From Pelomonas caseinilytica (GTDB taxonomy: Bacteria; Pseudomonadota; Gammaproteobacteria; Burkholderiales; Burkholderiaceae_C): a DNA stretch of 64,000 nucleotides. The notes below the pieces were generated by a model that was not told where the DNA came from, searched no databases, and saw nothing but the letters and a program-made list of their open reading frames with translations. The stretch's first letter is position 1. Every line of letters begins with the position of its first letter. The DNA is taken from the NCBI RefSeq assembly GCF_021353235.1, contig NZ_JAJTWT010000016.1, positions 27,247 through 91,246 of the forward strand, read 5' to 3'. The position numbers and the translations under genes were made by a program. This document shows, one piece after another, positions 36,096 to 44,942 of the stretch.

Positions 36096-36605
36096 GTGGA
36101 GAAGATGAACATTCTGACGGCGGTGATCCTCGGCTGGCTGGGCCTGAACCTGGTCCTCGTCCTCCTGCTCTGGCGTGACGCAGAAATGACCCGGCGCCGG
36201 GTCGAAGCCAGGGAAGCGGCCCGCGCCAAGGCGCGGGCGGAGCGCCAGGCCGCGCTTTGGCGCCCGCGCGGCGATGCTGCGGGGCATCCGGAGGCCGGCA
36301 TCGCGGCCCACGCGAGCGCCGGCTCCGACGCGCCACCAGCGCGCGAGGCCCGCCGGGTGATCGCGATGGTGAGTGGAGAGTCCGGTGACGCCCTCGCGCC
36401 CCGGCTGTCCGGTGGCGGCAGCGCCGCGCGCGTCCTGCCGGCCGTGCCCGGTGCAGACGTTCGCCATTTGATGGATCTCTACGACGAAATCCGCACCCTG
36501 CGCCTCACGGTGGCCGAACTCAGCCTCGACAAGGCCCGCCTCACGGCGATGACCCAGCCTCGCCCCCGCCCACCGCGCGCTGCGCCGCGCACCGACCGGA
36601 GCTGA
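36096..36605 (+). CDS. Uncharacterised single-TM protein
   Basis: 169 residues, no family recognised. One TM helix near the N-terminus (MNILTAVILGWLGLNLVLVLLLW), a basic Arg/Ala-rich helix (DAEMTRRRVEAREAARAKARAERQ), a Gly/Ala linker and a C-terminal coiled segment (LMDLYDEIRTLRLTVAELSLDKARL) before a Pro/Arg tail. The GTG at 36096 is preceded by AAAGG; the ATG at 36105 is an alternative. It follows the LytTR gene by 174 bp and may not belong to that operon. Confidence 0.5.
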   Translation: MEKMNILTAVILGWLGLNLVLVLLLWRDAEMTRRRVEAREAARAKARAERQAALWRPRGDAAGHPEAGIAAHASAGSDAPPAREARRVIAMVSGESGDALAPRLSGGGSAARVLPAVPGADVRHLMDLYDEIRTLRLTVAELSLDKARLTAMTQPRPRPPRAAPRTDRS

Positions 36606-36665
36606 GCTGCCGCGCCTGCAAGGCGGCCCGCGCAGCCGGCCGGGCCGTCGCTACGATGTCCGGCC

Positions 36666-37583
36666 ATGCTGGACCGCATCGACGAAGAAATCACCTTCCG
36701 CAAACTGGAGATCCTGCTCGCCTTCATGGAGAGCGGGAACCTGGCGCGTGCCGCCGAGCGGCTGGGCGTCAGTGCCGTCAGCGTGCACCGCGCCCTGCGC
36801 TCCCTGGAGGCCGGAACACGCTGCAGCCTGTTCCGGCTGGAAGGCCGCAATCTCCAGCCCACCGAGGCGGCCCATGCCCTGGCCGACGTGGCGCGGGAGG
36901 TGCTTCAGGCCATGTCCCACGGCATCCGGGCGACGCGCGAGATTGCCGGCTACGCAGCCGACCGCATCCGCATCGGCTCCCTGTATTCGCTGACCAGCGT
37001 CACCGTGCCCGCCCTCATCATGGGCCTGCGGCTGCGCAAGCCCGACATCCAGACCGAGCTGGTGCTCGGCTCCAACCACGACCTGCTGCGCAAGCTGCGC
37101 GAGGGTGCGCTCGATGCTGCCGTCATGGGCTTCCCAGAAGGCGCGAGCGACGTCGAATGCCAGTTGCTCTTCGAGGACGACATCTTCTTTGCCGCGCCCG
37201 CGGGTTCACCCTATGCCGGCCAGGCCGAGATCGACCTCAGCGCCTGTGTCGACGAGCGCTTCGTGTCCTTGAACGAGGGCTATGTGACGCGCGACCGCTT
37301 CGTCGACGCCTTCCGCGTTGCCGGCTTCGAGCCCAACGTCGTCATGACCACCAACGACATCTTCTCGCTGATGAACCTGGTGGGCGGCGGCATCGGCTGC
37401 ACCCTCCTGCCGGGCCGCATCCGCGGCGTGCTGCCGCGCACCGTCTGCCTGCTGCCCCTGCAGCCGCGCTACCAGATGCGGCAGAAGATCGGCGTGATGT
37501 TCCTTCGCACGCGCGAACGCGATCCCAACCTGCTGTCGTTGCTGGCCGCATGCCGCAGTCACGCCGCTGAACTCAAGGGTTAA
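36666..37583 (+). CDS. mdcR: LysR-type regulator, probable malonate regulator MdcR
   Basis: 305 residues with an N-terminal LysR helix-turn-helix (FRKLEILLAFMESGNLARAAERLGVSAVSVHRALRSLE) and a periplasmic-binding-like effector domain. Length and position directly upstream of malonate uptake and decarboxylase genes match MdcR, which activates mdc operons in response to malonate. It is co-directional, not divergent, with a 119-bp gap before dctP that holds a strong hairpin. The function is taken from context; the family is certain. Confidence 0.82.
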   Translation: MLDRIDEEITFRKLEILLAFMESGNLARAAERLGVSAVSVHRALRSLEAGTRCSLFRLEGRNLQPTEAAHALADVAREVLQAMSHGIRATREIAGYAADRIRIGSLYSLTSVTVPALIMGLRLRKPDIQTELVLGSNHDLLRKLREGALDAAVMGFPEGASDVECQLLFEDDIFFAAPAGSPYAGQAEIDLSACVDERFVSLNEGYVTRDRFVDAFRVAGFEPNVVMTTNDIFSLMNLVGGGIGCTLLPGRIRGVLPRTVCLLPLQPRYQMRQKIGVMFLRTRERDPNLLSLLAACRSHAAELKG

Positions 37584-37597
37584 CCCACAACCTTTGC

Positions 37598-37620
37598 GCC
37601 GGGCGTAAACGTCGCCCGGC
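37598..37620. terminator. GC-rich hairpin between mdcR and the malonate operon
   Basis: GCCGGGCG and CGCCCGGC form a perfect 8-bp stem with a 7-nt loop (TAAACGT), starting 14 bases after the mdcR stop. No T-run follows, so it may be a weak terminator or a LysR-type regulatory site rather than a classical intrinsic terminator. Confidence 0.5.
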
Positions 37621-37702
37621 GAGGCTGATTGACCGGCCGGGGGCGCCGCTTCCACACTCCAGCCCCATACCGCCAGCCCAAGGCGGACTCTGGAGACAAG
37701 CC

Positions 37703-38719
37703 ATGCACCTGACTCGACGTCAATGGATAGGCACCGCTGCGGCAGCCGCGGCCACGGCCGGATGGTCCGAGGCCTTCGCGCAGACCAGCCTCAAGATCTC
37801 GCACCAGTTTCCCGGCGGCTCGCCGACCGAGGGCGACTTCCGCGACCGGCTGTGCCGCAGCTTCGCCGCCGAGGTCGACAAGCGCACCGGCGGCGCCCTC
37901 AAGGCCTCGGTCTACCCGGGCTCGTCGCTGATGAAGACCAACGCCCAGTTCTCGGCGCTGCGCAAGGGCGCGCTGGACATGAGCCTCGTGCCGCTGTCCT
38001 ATGCCGGTGGCGAGGTCGCCGAGACCAACGCCGGCCTGATGCCCGCTCTGGTACCCAGTTATGAGCAGGGCGCGGCCTGGAAGACGGCCGAGGTCGGCAG
38101 GCTGCTGTCCAAGGTGCTGGACGACAAGGGCGTCATCATCGTCAGCTGGGTCTGGCAGGCAGGCGGCGTGGCCAGCCGGGCGCGGCCCCTGGTGACGCCG
38201 GACGATGCCAAGGGCCTGAAGGTGCGCGGCGGCAGCCGCGAGATGGACATGATGCTCAAGCAGGCGGGCGCCTCCGTCATCACCCTGCCCTCCAACGAGA
38301 TCTACGCCGCCATGCAGACCGGCGCGATGGACGCGGCCATGACGTCCTCCACCAGCTTCATCTCCTTCAAGCTGGAGGAGATCGCCAAGCACCTCACCTC
38401 CGGCCGCCAGCGCACCTACTGGTTCATGTTCGAACCGCTGATGATGTCCAAGGAGGTCTTCGCCCGCCTGCCCAAGGCGCAACAGGACGTGGTGATGGCC
38501 GTGGGTGCGGAGCTGGAGGTCTTCGCCCGTGATGCCGCCAAGGCCGACGACAAGGCCGCTGCGGAGATCTATGCCAAGGCGGGCGCCAAGATCTACGACA
38601 TGGACGAACCCACGCTGAAGAAGTGGCAGGCCATCGCGCGTGACACCGCGTGGAAGGACTTCGGCGAGAAGAACGAGTCCTGCGCCGCCATCCTCAGAGC
38701 CGCCCAGAAGCTGCTCTGA
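37703..38719 (+). CDS. TRAP transporter substrate-binding protein DctP, probable malonate binder
   Basis: 338 residues with a twin-arginine-like signal peptide (TRRQWIGTAAAAAATAGWSEAFA). The DctP fold is clear: LKISHQFPGGSPTEGDF, GSSLMKTNAQFSALRKGALDM, and GLKVRGGSREMDMMLKQAGAS, which holds the carboxylate-binding Arg. It delivers the substrate to DctQ/DctM. Because the transporter genes are fused end to end with malonate decarboxylase genes, malonate is the likely ligand. An eight-base gap separates it from dctQ. Confidence 0.9.
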   Translation: MHLTRRQWIGTAAAAAATAGWSEAFAQTSLKISHQFPGGSPTEGDFRDRLCRSFAAEVDKRTGGALKASVYPGSSLMKTNAQFSALRKGALDMSLVPLSYAGGEVAETNAGLMPALVPSYEQGAAWKTAEVGRLLSKVLDDKGVIIVSWVWQAGGVASRARPLVTPDDAKGLKVRGGSREMDMMLKQAGASVITLPSNEIYAAMQTGAMDAAMTSSTSFISFKLEEIAKHLTSGRQRTYWFMFEPLMMSKEVFARLPKAQQDVVMAVGAELEVFARDAAKADDKAAAEIYAKAGAKIYDMDEPTLKKWQAIARDTAWKDFGEKNESCAAILRAAQKLL

Positions 38720-38727
38720 GGCGCGCC

Positions 38728-39327
38728 ATGAGCCACGGATTCGAGCTGAAGCCGGCCATCGCCGGCGTCGACCCCGACACACCCGCCTTGCTGCAGCCGC
38801 TGGCGCGGCTGCTGCACCTCGTCAACCAGGCCATGGTGGCGCTGGGCATGGTCGCCCTGCTGGTGGCGTCCTGCGTGCTGACTTACAGCGTGGTCTCGCG
38901 TTACGTCATGCGCGCCTCAACCGACTGGCAGGACGAGGCCGCGGTGTTCTGCCTCGTGGGCGCCACCTTCCTGTGCGGGGCCTTCGTGCAGCAGTTGCGC
39001 GGCCACGTGGGCATCGAGGCCATGGCGGGGCTGCTGCCGCGTTCGCTGAACCGGCTGCGCCTGGCGCTGGTGGACCTGATGTGCACCGCCTTCTGCAGCT
39101 TCTTCGCCTGGAAGTCCTGGACCCTCTTCCACGAGGCCTGGGCCGAGGGGCAGACGACCTCCTCGTCCTGGGCGCCGCCGCTGTGGATTCCCTACGGACT
39201 GATGGGGCTGGGCATGACCCTGCTGAGCCTGCAGCTCGCCGTGCAGCTGGCGGCCCGTCTGAACGGCCTGTTCAAGGCCGCGGCCCCCGTCGGCGCCACG
39301 GCCCACGGCACGGAGGCCCCGCGATGA
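38728..39327 (+). CDS. TRAP transporter small membrane subunit DctQ
   Basis: 199 residues with four TM helices: about 32-55, 70-95, 115-140 and 155-180. Seen is the DctQ pattern SRYVMRASTDWQDEAAVFCLVGATFLC and GHVGIEAM. It supports the large subunit DctM in sodium-driven uptake. The ATG at 38728 starts the family-like N-terminus; upstream in-frame sequence overlies dctP. Its stop overlaps the dctM start (ATGA). Confidence 0.9.
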   Translation: MSHGFELKPAIAGVDPDTPALLQPLARLLHLVNQAMVALGMVALLVASCVLTYSVVSRYVMRASTDWQDEAAVFCLVGATFLCGAFVQQLRGHVGIEAMAGLLPRSLNRLRLALVDLMCTAFCSFFAWKSWTLFHEAWAEGQTTSSSWAPPLWIPYGLMGLGMTLLSLQLAVQLAARLNGLFKAAAPVGATAHGTEAPR

Positions 39328-40700
39328 GCATGCTCCTCCTCGGCTCGCTGTTCGGCGTCGTCACGCTGCTGTTCATGTTCTCGGGCGCGCCCATCGCCTT
39401 CGCGCTGGGCAGCGTGGCCGTGCTCTTCATGGCATTCTTCATGCCGGCCTCGGCCCTCGACACCGTCACGCAGAACGTCTACGAGGAGATGGCCAGCATC
39501 ACCCTGCTGTCCATCCCGCTCTTCATCCTCAAGGGCGCGGCCATCGGCAAATCGCGCGCCGGTCAGGACCTCTACGCCGCCATGCATGTCTGGATGGGCC
39601 GCGTCCCGGGCGGCCTGGGCATCGCCAACGTCTTCGCCTGCGCCCTCTTCGCGGCCATGGCCGGCTCCAGCCCCGCCACCTGCTCGGCCATCGGCAGCGC
39701 CGGCATCCCCGAGATGCGCAAGCGCGGCTATTCGCCGGGCTTTGCGGCCGGCATCATCGCCGCCGGCGGCACCCTGGGCATCCTGCTGCCGCCGTCCATC
39801 ACGATGATCCTGTACGCCGTGGCGGCGGAGCAGTCCCTCGGCCGGCTCTTCCTCGCAGGCATCGCGCCGGGGGTGCTGCTGGTGGCGCTGTTCACGGTCT
39901 ACGCGGCGCTGCGCTACCGCAAGGAGCATGGCCTCGCCAAGGCCGAGTTCGAGCGCACCGGTGCGGCCTCGGCCCTGCTGGCCAGCGAGACCTTCACCAC
40001 CCGCCAGAAGTTCGAGATGCTGCCCCGCGTGGTGCCCTTCGTGCTGCTGCTCATCGGCGTCATGGTGGCCCTCTACGGCGGCTTCGCCACGCCGTCCGAG
40101 ACCGCCGGCCTCGGCGCCCTGCTGGCCCTGCTGCTCATCGCCACCATCTACGGCGTCTGGCGCCCAAAGGACGTGGCGCCCATCCTCGCGTCGACGCTGA
40201 AGGAGTCGACCATGCTGATGTTCATCATCGGCATGTCGCTGCTGTTCTCCTACGTGATGAGCTACCTGCACATCAGCCAGGCGGCGGCGGAGTGGATCGT
40301 GGGCATGCAGCTCTCCAAGTGGGTGCTGCTGGCCTCGGTGCTGCTGATGGTCATCCTGCTGGGCTTCTTCCTGCCGCCGGTCAGCATCATCCTGATGACG
40401 GCGCCCATCATCCTGCCGCCGCTCAAGGCCGCGGGCTTCGACCTGATCTGGTTCGGCATCCTGATGACCATCGTCATGGAGACCGGCCTCATCCACCCGC
40501 CGGTGGGGCTGAACATCTTCGTCATCAAGAACATTGCCCCCGACATCGAGCTGCGCGACATCATCTGGGGCGTGCTGCCCTTCGTTGTGCTGATGCTGCT
40601 GGCGGTGCTGCTGATCTGCCTTGTCCCGGCCATCGCCACGGCGCTGCCGGATGCCGTCATGGGCGCCCTGCCCACCGCCGTCCGCCCGGGGTCGCCATGA
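39324..40700 (+). CDS. TRAP transporter large permease subunit DctM
   Basis: 458 residues, about 12 TM helices, the transport channel. Seen: FSGAPIAFALGSVAVLF, SITLLSIPLFILKGAAIGKS, AAMAGSSPATCSAIGS, and GIIAAGGTLGILLPPSI in DctM order, and a second-half VIMETGLIHPPVGLNIFVIKNIA motif. Overlaps dctQ and mdcA by four bases on each side, so transport and catabolism are translationally coupled. Confidence 0.95.
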   Translation: MSMLLLGSLFGVVTLLFMFSGAPIAFALGSVAVLFMAFFMPASALDTVTQNVYEEMASITLLSIPLFILKGAAIGKSRAGQDLYAAMHVWMGRVPGGLGIANVFACALFAAMAGSSPATCSAIGSAGIPEMRKRGYSPGFAAGIIAAGGTLGILLPPSITMILYAVAAEQSLGRLFLAGIAPGVLLVALFTVYAALRYRKEHGLAKAEFERTGAASALLASETFTTRQKFEMLPRVVPFVLLLIGVMVALYGGFATPSETAGLGALLALLLIATIYGVWRPKDVAPILASTLKESTMLMFIIGMSLLFSYVMSYLHISQAAAEWIVGMQLSKWVLLASVLLMVILLGFFLPPVSIILMTAPIILPPLKAAGFDLIWFGILMTIVMETGLIHPPVGLNIFVIKNIAPDIELRDIIWGVLPFVVLMLLAVLLICLVPAIATALPDAVMGALPTAVRPGSP

Positions 40701-42373
40701 ACGCCGCCACGCCCGCCTGGGGGCTGCGCGCCGCGCAGCGCGCCGAGCGCCTGGCCCGTGCCGCCCGGGCCCTGGACGGCCAGCGCCAGGGGCGGCACGT
40801 CGCCACCGGCGCTGCCGTGCAGCTGCTCGAAGCCGTGCTCGAACCGGGCGACCGCGTCTGCCTGGAAGGCAACAACCAGAAGCAGGCCGACTTCCTCGCC
40901 CGAGCCCTCACGCAGGTGAACCCGCAGCGCGTGCACGGCCTGCACATGGTGCAGTCGGTGCTGGCCCTGCCCGAGCACCTGGACCTCTTCGAGACCGGCA
41001 TCGCCCGCCGCCTGGACTTCTCCTTCTCCGGCCCCCAGGGCGCGCGGCTGGCCAAACTGGTGGCAGGCGGCGGCATCGAGATCGGCGCCATCCACACCTA
41101 CCTGGAGCTCTTCGCCCGCTACTTCGTCGACCTGACGCCCAAGGTCGCCCTCGTCACCGCCCAGGCGGCCGACGCCCAGGGCAACCTTTACACCGGGCCC
41201 AACACCGAGGACACGCCCGCCATCGTCGAGGCCACCGCCTTCTCGGGCGGCCTCGTCATCGCCCAGGTCAACGAGGTGCTCGACACCCTGCCCCGCATCG
41301 ACATCCCCGCCGACTGGGTGGACTTCGTCATCCCCGCGCCTCGCCCGAACCTCGTCGAGCCGCTGTTCACGCGCGACCCCGCCCAGATCAGCGAGATCCA
41401 GGTGCTGATGGCCATGATGGCCATCAAGGGCATCTACGCGGAGTACGGCGTGCAGCGCCTGAACCACGGCATCGGCTTCGACACCGCGGCCATCGAGCTG
41501 CTGCTGCCGACCTATGCCGAGTCGCTGGGCCTCAAGGGCCGCATCTGCAGGCACTGGGCGCTCAACCCGCACCCGGCCCTCATCCCGGCCATCGAGGCCG
41601 GCTGGGTGGAGTCCATCCACTCCTTCGGCTCCGAGCTGGGCATGGAGGACTACATCCGCGCCCGCGCCGACGTCTTCTTCACCGGCGCCGACGGCAGCCT
41701 GCGCAGCAACCGCGCCTTCTGCCAGGCCGCCGGCCACTACGCCTGCGACCTCTTCATCGGCTCCACCCTGCAGATCGACCTGCAGGGCAACAGCTCCACC
41801 GCCACGCTCGGCCGCATCACCGGCTTCGGCGGCGCGCCCAACATGGGCGCCGACGCCCGCGGCCGGCGCCATGCCAGCCCGGCCTGGCTCAAGGCCGGCG
41901 GCGAGGCCCGCGCCGGGCGCCTCGGCGCGGCCGGCACGCCCCGCGGCCAGAAGCTGGTGGTGCAGATGGTGGAGACCTTCCGCGAGCACATGCAGCCCGC
42001 CTTCGTCGAACGGCTCGACGCGTGGACGCTGCAGGAGCAGGCCGGCATGGCCCTGCCGCCCATCATGATCTACGGCGAGGACGTGAGCCACATCCTCACC
42101 GAGGAGGGCATCGCCAACCTGCTGCTGTGCCGCAGCGACGAGGAGCGCGAGCAGGCCATCCGCGGCGTGGCCGGCTACACGGCCGTGGGCCTGGCTCGCG
42201 ACGCGCGCATGGTGGAGAACCTGCGCGACCGCGGCGTCATCCGCCGCCCCGCCGACCTCGGCATCGACCCGCGCGACGCCACCCGCAACCTGCTGGCCGC
42301 GCGCAGCATGCGCGACCTCGTGCGCGCCTCCGACGGCCGGTATGCGCCGCCGCGGCGCTTTCGCAACTGGTGA
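40697..42373 (+). CDS. mdcA: Malonate decarboxylase alpha subunit (acetyl-S-ACP:malonate ACP transferase)
   Basis: 558 residues, normal for MdcA. It exchanges acetate for malonate on the prosthetic group of MdcC, giving malonyl-S-ACP. Seen: GDRVCLEGNNQKQADFLARAL near residue 55, GGGIEIGAIHTYLELFARYF, TAQAADAQGNLYTGPNTEDTP, HPALIPAIEAGWVESIHSFGSE, and SSTATLGRITGFGGAPNMGADARGRRH, all MdcA-specific segments. ATG 40697 overlaps dctM by four bases. mdcC follows after seven bases. Confidence 0.96.
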   Translation: MNAATPAWGLRAAQRAERLARAARALDGQRQGRHVATGAAVQLLEAVLEPGDRVCLEGNNQKQADFLARALTQVNPQRVHGLHMVQSVLALPEHLDLFETGIARRLDFSFSGPQGARLAKLVAGGGIEIGAIHTYLELFARYFVDLTPKVALVTAQAADAQGNLYTGPNTEDTPAIVEATAFSGGLVIAQVNEVLDTLPRIDIPADWVDFVIPAPRPNLVEPLFTRDPAQISEIQVLMAMMAIKGIYAEYGVQRLNHGIGFDTAAIELLLPTYAESLGLKGRICRHWALNPHPALIPAIEAGWVESIHSFGSELGMEDYIRARADVFFTGADGSLRSNRAFCQAAGHYACDLFIGSTLQIDLQGNSSTATLGRITGFGGAPNMGADARGRRHASPAWLKAGGEARAGRLGAAGTPRGQKLVVQMVETFREHMQPAFVERLDAWTLQEQAGMALPPIMIYGEDVSHILTEEGIANLLLCRSDEEREQAIRGVAGYTAVGLARDARMVENLRDRGVIRRPADLGIDPRDATRNLLAARSMRDLVRASDGRYAPPRRFRNW

Positions 42374-42380
42374 GGCCGTG

Positions 42381-42698
42381 ATGACCCAACCCGGACTCGA
42401 AACCCTGGACTACCGCTTCACCGGCACCCGCCCGGCCGGCGCGTTCGCGCCCGTGCTCGTCGGCGTCGTCGGCTCGGGCAACCTGGAGGTGTTGCTGGAG
42501 CCTGCACCCGGCGACGGCTGCAGCGTCCACGTCGAAACCTCGGCCCGCGGCTTCGGCGCCATCTGGGCCGCCGTCGTGCGCGACTTCCACACCCGCCACC
42601 AGCTCGCCGGCGTGCAGGTCTCCATCCACGACATGGGCGCCACGCCCGCCGTCGTCAGCCTGAGGCTGGATCAGGCGGCGCAGGAGCTACGGCCATGA
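42381..42698 (+). CDS. mdcC: Malonate decarboxylase acyl carrier protein (delta subunit)
   Basis: 105 residues. It carries the 2'-(5''-phosphoribosyl)-3'-dephospho-CoA prosthetic group on a Ser, here Ser32 in GVVGSGNLEVLLE, the family attachment motif. The start at 42381 gives the usual family length. Its stop overlaps the mdcD start by four bases. The prosthetic group is made and loaded by MdcB and MdcG encoded downstream. Confidence 0.95.
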   Translation: MTQPGLETLDYRFTGTRPAGAFAPVLVGVVGSGNLEVLLEPAPGDGCSVHVETSARGFGAIWAAVVRDFHTRHQLAGVQVSIHDMGATPAVVSLRLDQAAQELRP

Positions 42699-43555
42699 TC
42701 TCCTACGCCGAATGCTCGGCCCGCGAGCGCCTGGCCTTACTGGTGGACGAAGGCAGCTTCCACGAATGGCTGCCGCCGGCCCTCAAGCTCACCAGCCCCC
42801 ACCTCGCCCAGCTCGGCGTGCCCTCGGCCTTCGACGACGGCGTGGCCATCGGCCGCGCCATGCTCACGGGCCGGCCCGTGTTCATCGCGGCCCAGGAAGG
42901 CCAGTTCATGGGCGGCGGCGTGGGCGAGGTGCATGGCGCCAAGCTCGTCGGCCTGTTCAGGCGCGCCCTGCGCGACCGCCCCCACGCCGTGCTGCTGCTG
43001 GCCGAGTCGGGCGGCGTGCGCCTGCACGAGGCCAATGCCGGCCTCATCGCCGTCTCGGAGGTGATGCGGGCCCTGCTGGACGTGCGTGCCGCCGGCATTC
43101 CCGTCATCGTGCTCATCGGCGGTACGGGCGGCTGCTTCGGAGGCATGGGCATCGTGGCGCGCTGTGCCGACCACGTCGTCATGAGCGACATCGGCCGCCT
43201 CGCCATGTCGGGCCCCGAGGTCATCGAGGCCAGCCACGGCGTCGAGGAGTTCGACTCGCGCGACCGGGCCCTGGTCTGGCGCACCACCGGCGGCAAGCAC
43301 CGCTGGCTGACGGGCGACTGCGATGCCCTGGTGGAGGACGACGTGGCCGCCTTCCGCACCGCGGCCATCCGGGCGCTGGGCGCCTCCCGGCCCGTGACGC
43401 TCGAACTGCTGGAAGCCGAACACGCACGCCTGGCGGCGCGGCTGGCCTTCGAAGGCGCCGAGGCCACCGACTGGTGGGCCGCCCTCGGCGTGGCCGACGC
43501 AGCCCGCGTGCCCGATCTCGACGTGGCCGGGGTGCTGGCCCTGGGAGCCCGCTGA
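42695..43555 (+). CDS. mdcD: Malonate decarboxylase beta subunit
   Basis: 286 residues of the carboxyltransferase (crotonase-like) superfamily. With MdcE it decarboxylates malonyl-S-ACP to acetyl-S-ACP. Seen: SARERLALLVDEGSFHEW, AAQEGQFMGGGVGEVHGAKLVGLFRRA, LLLAESGGVRLHEANAGL, IGGTGGCFGGMG, and RLAMSGPEVIE. Overlaps mdcE by one base (TGATG), as expected for subunits made in equal amounts. Confidence 0.95.
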   Translation: MISYAECSARERLALLVDEGSFHEWLPPALKLTSPHLAQLGVPSAFDDGVAIGRAMLTGRPVFIAAQEGQFMGGGVGEVHGAKLVGLFRRALRDRPHAVLLLAESGGVRLHEANAGLIAVSEVMRALLDVRAAGIPVIVLIGGTGGCFGGMGIVARCADHVVMSDIGRLAMSGPEVIEASHGVEEFDSRDRALVWRTTGGKHRWLTGDCDALVEDDVAAFRTAAIRALGASRPVTLELLEAEHARLAARLAFEGAEATDWWAALGVADAARVPDLDVAGVLALGAR

Positions 43556-44256
43556 TGGACTGGCACACCCTTGCGACCCGCCTCTTCGGCGCCGGGCACG
43601 GCATCACCCGTGACGGCGACTTCCTCCACGGCACCGTCGAGTTCGACGGCGAGCCGCTGAGCGTCATCGGCACCACCGGCCATGCGCCCATCGGCGTGGC
43701 CCTGGCCCTCGCCCAGGCGCGCGCCGTGCTCGACGTCCTCACCCACAACCCCGGCCGCGCCCTCCTGCTGCTGATCGACACCCAGGGCCAGCAACTGCGT
43801 CGGCGCGACGAGCTGCTGGGCATCAACCGCGCCATGGCCCACCTCGGCATGTGCATCGACCTGGCGCGGCGCCGCGGCCACCGTGTCCTCGGCCTGGTGT
43901 ACGACCAGGCGCTCTCAGGCGGCTTCATCACCTCCGGCCTCATCGCCGACGCCTGCGACGCCTTGCCCGAAGCCGAGATCCGCGTCATGCGCCTGCCGGC
44001 AATGGCCCGCGTCACTAAGCTGCCTGAGGCCCTGCTGGCCCAGCTGTCCGAATCCAACCCGGTGTTCGCGCCGGGCGTGGCCAACTACGTCGCCATGGGC
44101 GGGGTGCGCCGGCTGTGGGACGGCGACCTGGCCCAGGCCCTGCGCGCCGCATTGGCCGATGCGCCCACCCAGGACCTCCGCGCTGAAGATGGCGCCGCCC
44201 GCGGCGGCCGGCGCCTGGCTGCCGGCATCGTGCAGCGGGTGCTGGACGCCGCCTGA
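43555..44256 (+). CDS. mdcE: Malonate decarboxylase gamma subunit
   Basis: 233 residues, partner of MdcD in the decarboxylase core. Seen: VIGTTGHAPIGVALALAQARAVLD, LLLIDTQGQQLRRRDELLGINRAMAHL, and YDQALSGGFITSGL, typical of MdcE. Start overlaps the mdcD stop. It is followed after 14 bases by mdcG. No mdcF-type malonate carrier gene is present; the TRAP system takes that place. Confidence 0.94.
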   Translation: MDWHTLATRLFGAGHGITRDGDFLHGTVEFDGEPLSVIGTTGHAPIGVALALAQARAVLDVLTHNPGRALLLLIDTQGQQLRRRDELLGINRAMAHLGMCIDLARRRGHRVLGLVYDQALSGGFITSGLIADACDALPEAEIRVMRLPAMARVTKLPEALLAQLSESNPVFAPGVANYVAMGGVRRLWDGDLAQALRAALADAPTQDLRAEDGAARGGRRLAAGIVQRVLDAA

Positions 44257-44270
44257 GCATCCACGAGGCC

Positions 44271-44942
44271 ATGGCCCTGCTGCACCGCCACCAGATCGCC
44301 TGGCTGTCGAGCGACGCCTGGCAGCGCCTGCTGCCCCTGGATTGGGACGACGAGGCCCGCGCCTGCCTGGGCTGCTGGGCCGACCACGGCCTTCCCGTCG
44401 TCGTCACGCGCCAGCCCGCGGGCGGCGGCGATGGCGGCATCTCGGTCGGCCTGTGCGCGCCGCGGCGTTGGGGGCATCGGCGGCTGGCCCTGCGCGTGCA
44501 GCCGGCCGAGGTGCTGTACTTCGACGAATTCCCACGCCTGGACCGGGTGCTGGCGCAACTGCCGCCGAGCGCCCGCGCCCCGGCACGCGCCCTCGCACTT
44601 GCGCTGCAAGCCAGCGGCACGGCGGCCCGCGTCTACGGCAGCCACGGCTGGCAGCAGCTCACCGGGCTCGACCACGTGCGCGAGGGCTCCGACCTCGACG
44701 TCTGGGCGGCCGTGGCCAGCCCCGGGCAGGCCGACGCCGCAGCCGCGGCGATGGAGGCCTTCGCCGCGCCGAGCCGGCGCCTGGACGGCGAGCTGGTGTT
44801 CGACGGCGACGCCGCGGTCGCCTGGCGCGAATGGCTGGCCTGGCGGCGCGGCCAGGTGAGGTCGCTGCTGGTCAAGCGCCTGCATGGCGCCAGCGTGCCG
44901 GCGCACTTCCTGCCGTCCGCGGCGATGGAGGTGACGGCATGA
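44271..44942 (+). CDS. mdcG: Malonate decarboxylase holo-ACP synthase (phosphoribosyl-dephospho-CoA transferase)
   Basis: 223 residues. It transfers the prosthetic group from its triphosphoribosyl precursor to MdcC. The nucleotidyltransferase-like segment VYGSHGWQQLTGLDHVREGSDLDVW contains the paired Asp residues of the GS-DLDV motif near residue 140. The C-terminus GQVRSLLVKR is family-like. The start is the ATG of MALLHRHQIAWL. Overlaps mdcB by four bases. Confidence 0.92.
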   Translation: MALLHRHQIAWLSSDAWQRLLPLDWDDEARACLGCWADHGLPVVVTRQPAGGGDGGISVGLCAPRRWGHRRLALRVQPAEVLYFDEFPRLDRVLAQLPPSARAPARALALALQASGTAARVYGSHGWQQLTGLDHVREGSDLDVWAAVASPGQADAAAAAMEAFAAPSRRLDGELVFDGDAAVAWREWLAWRRGQVRSLLVKRLHGASVPAHFLPSAAMEVTA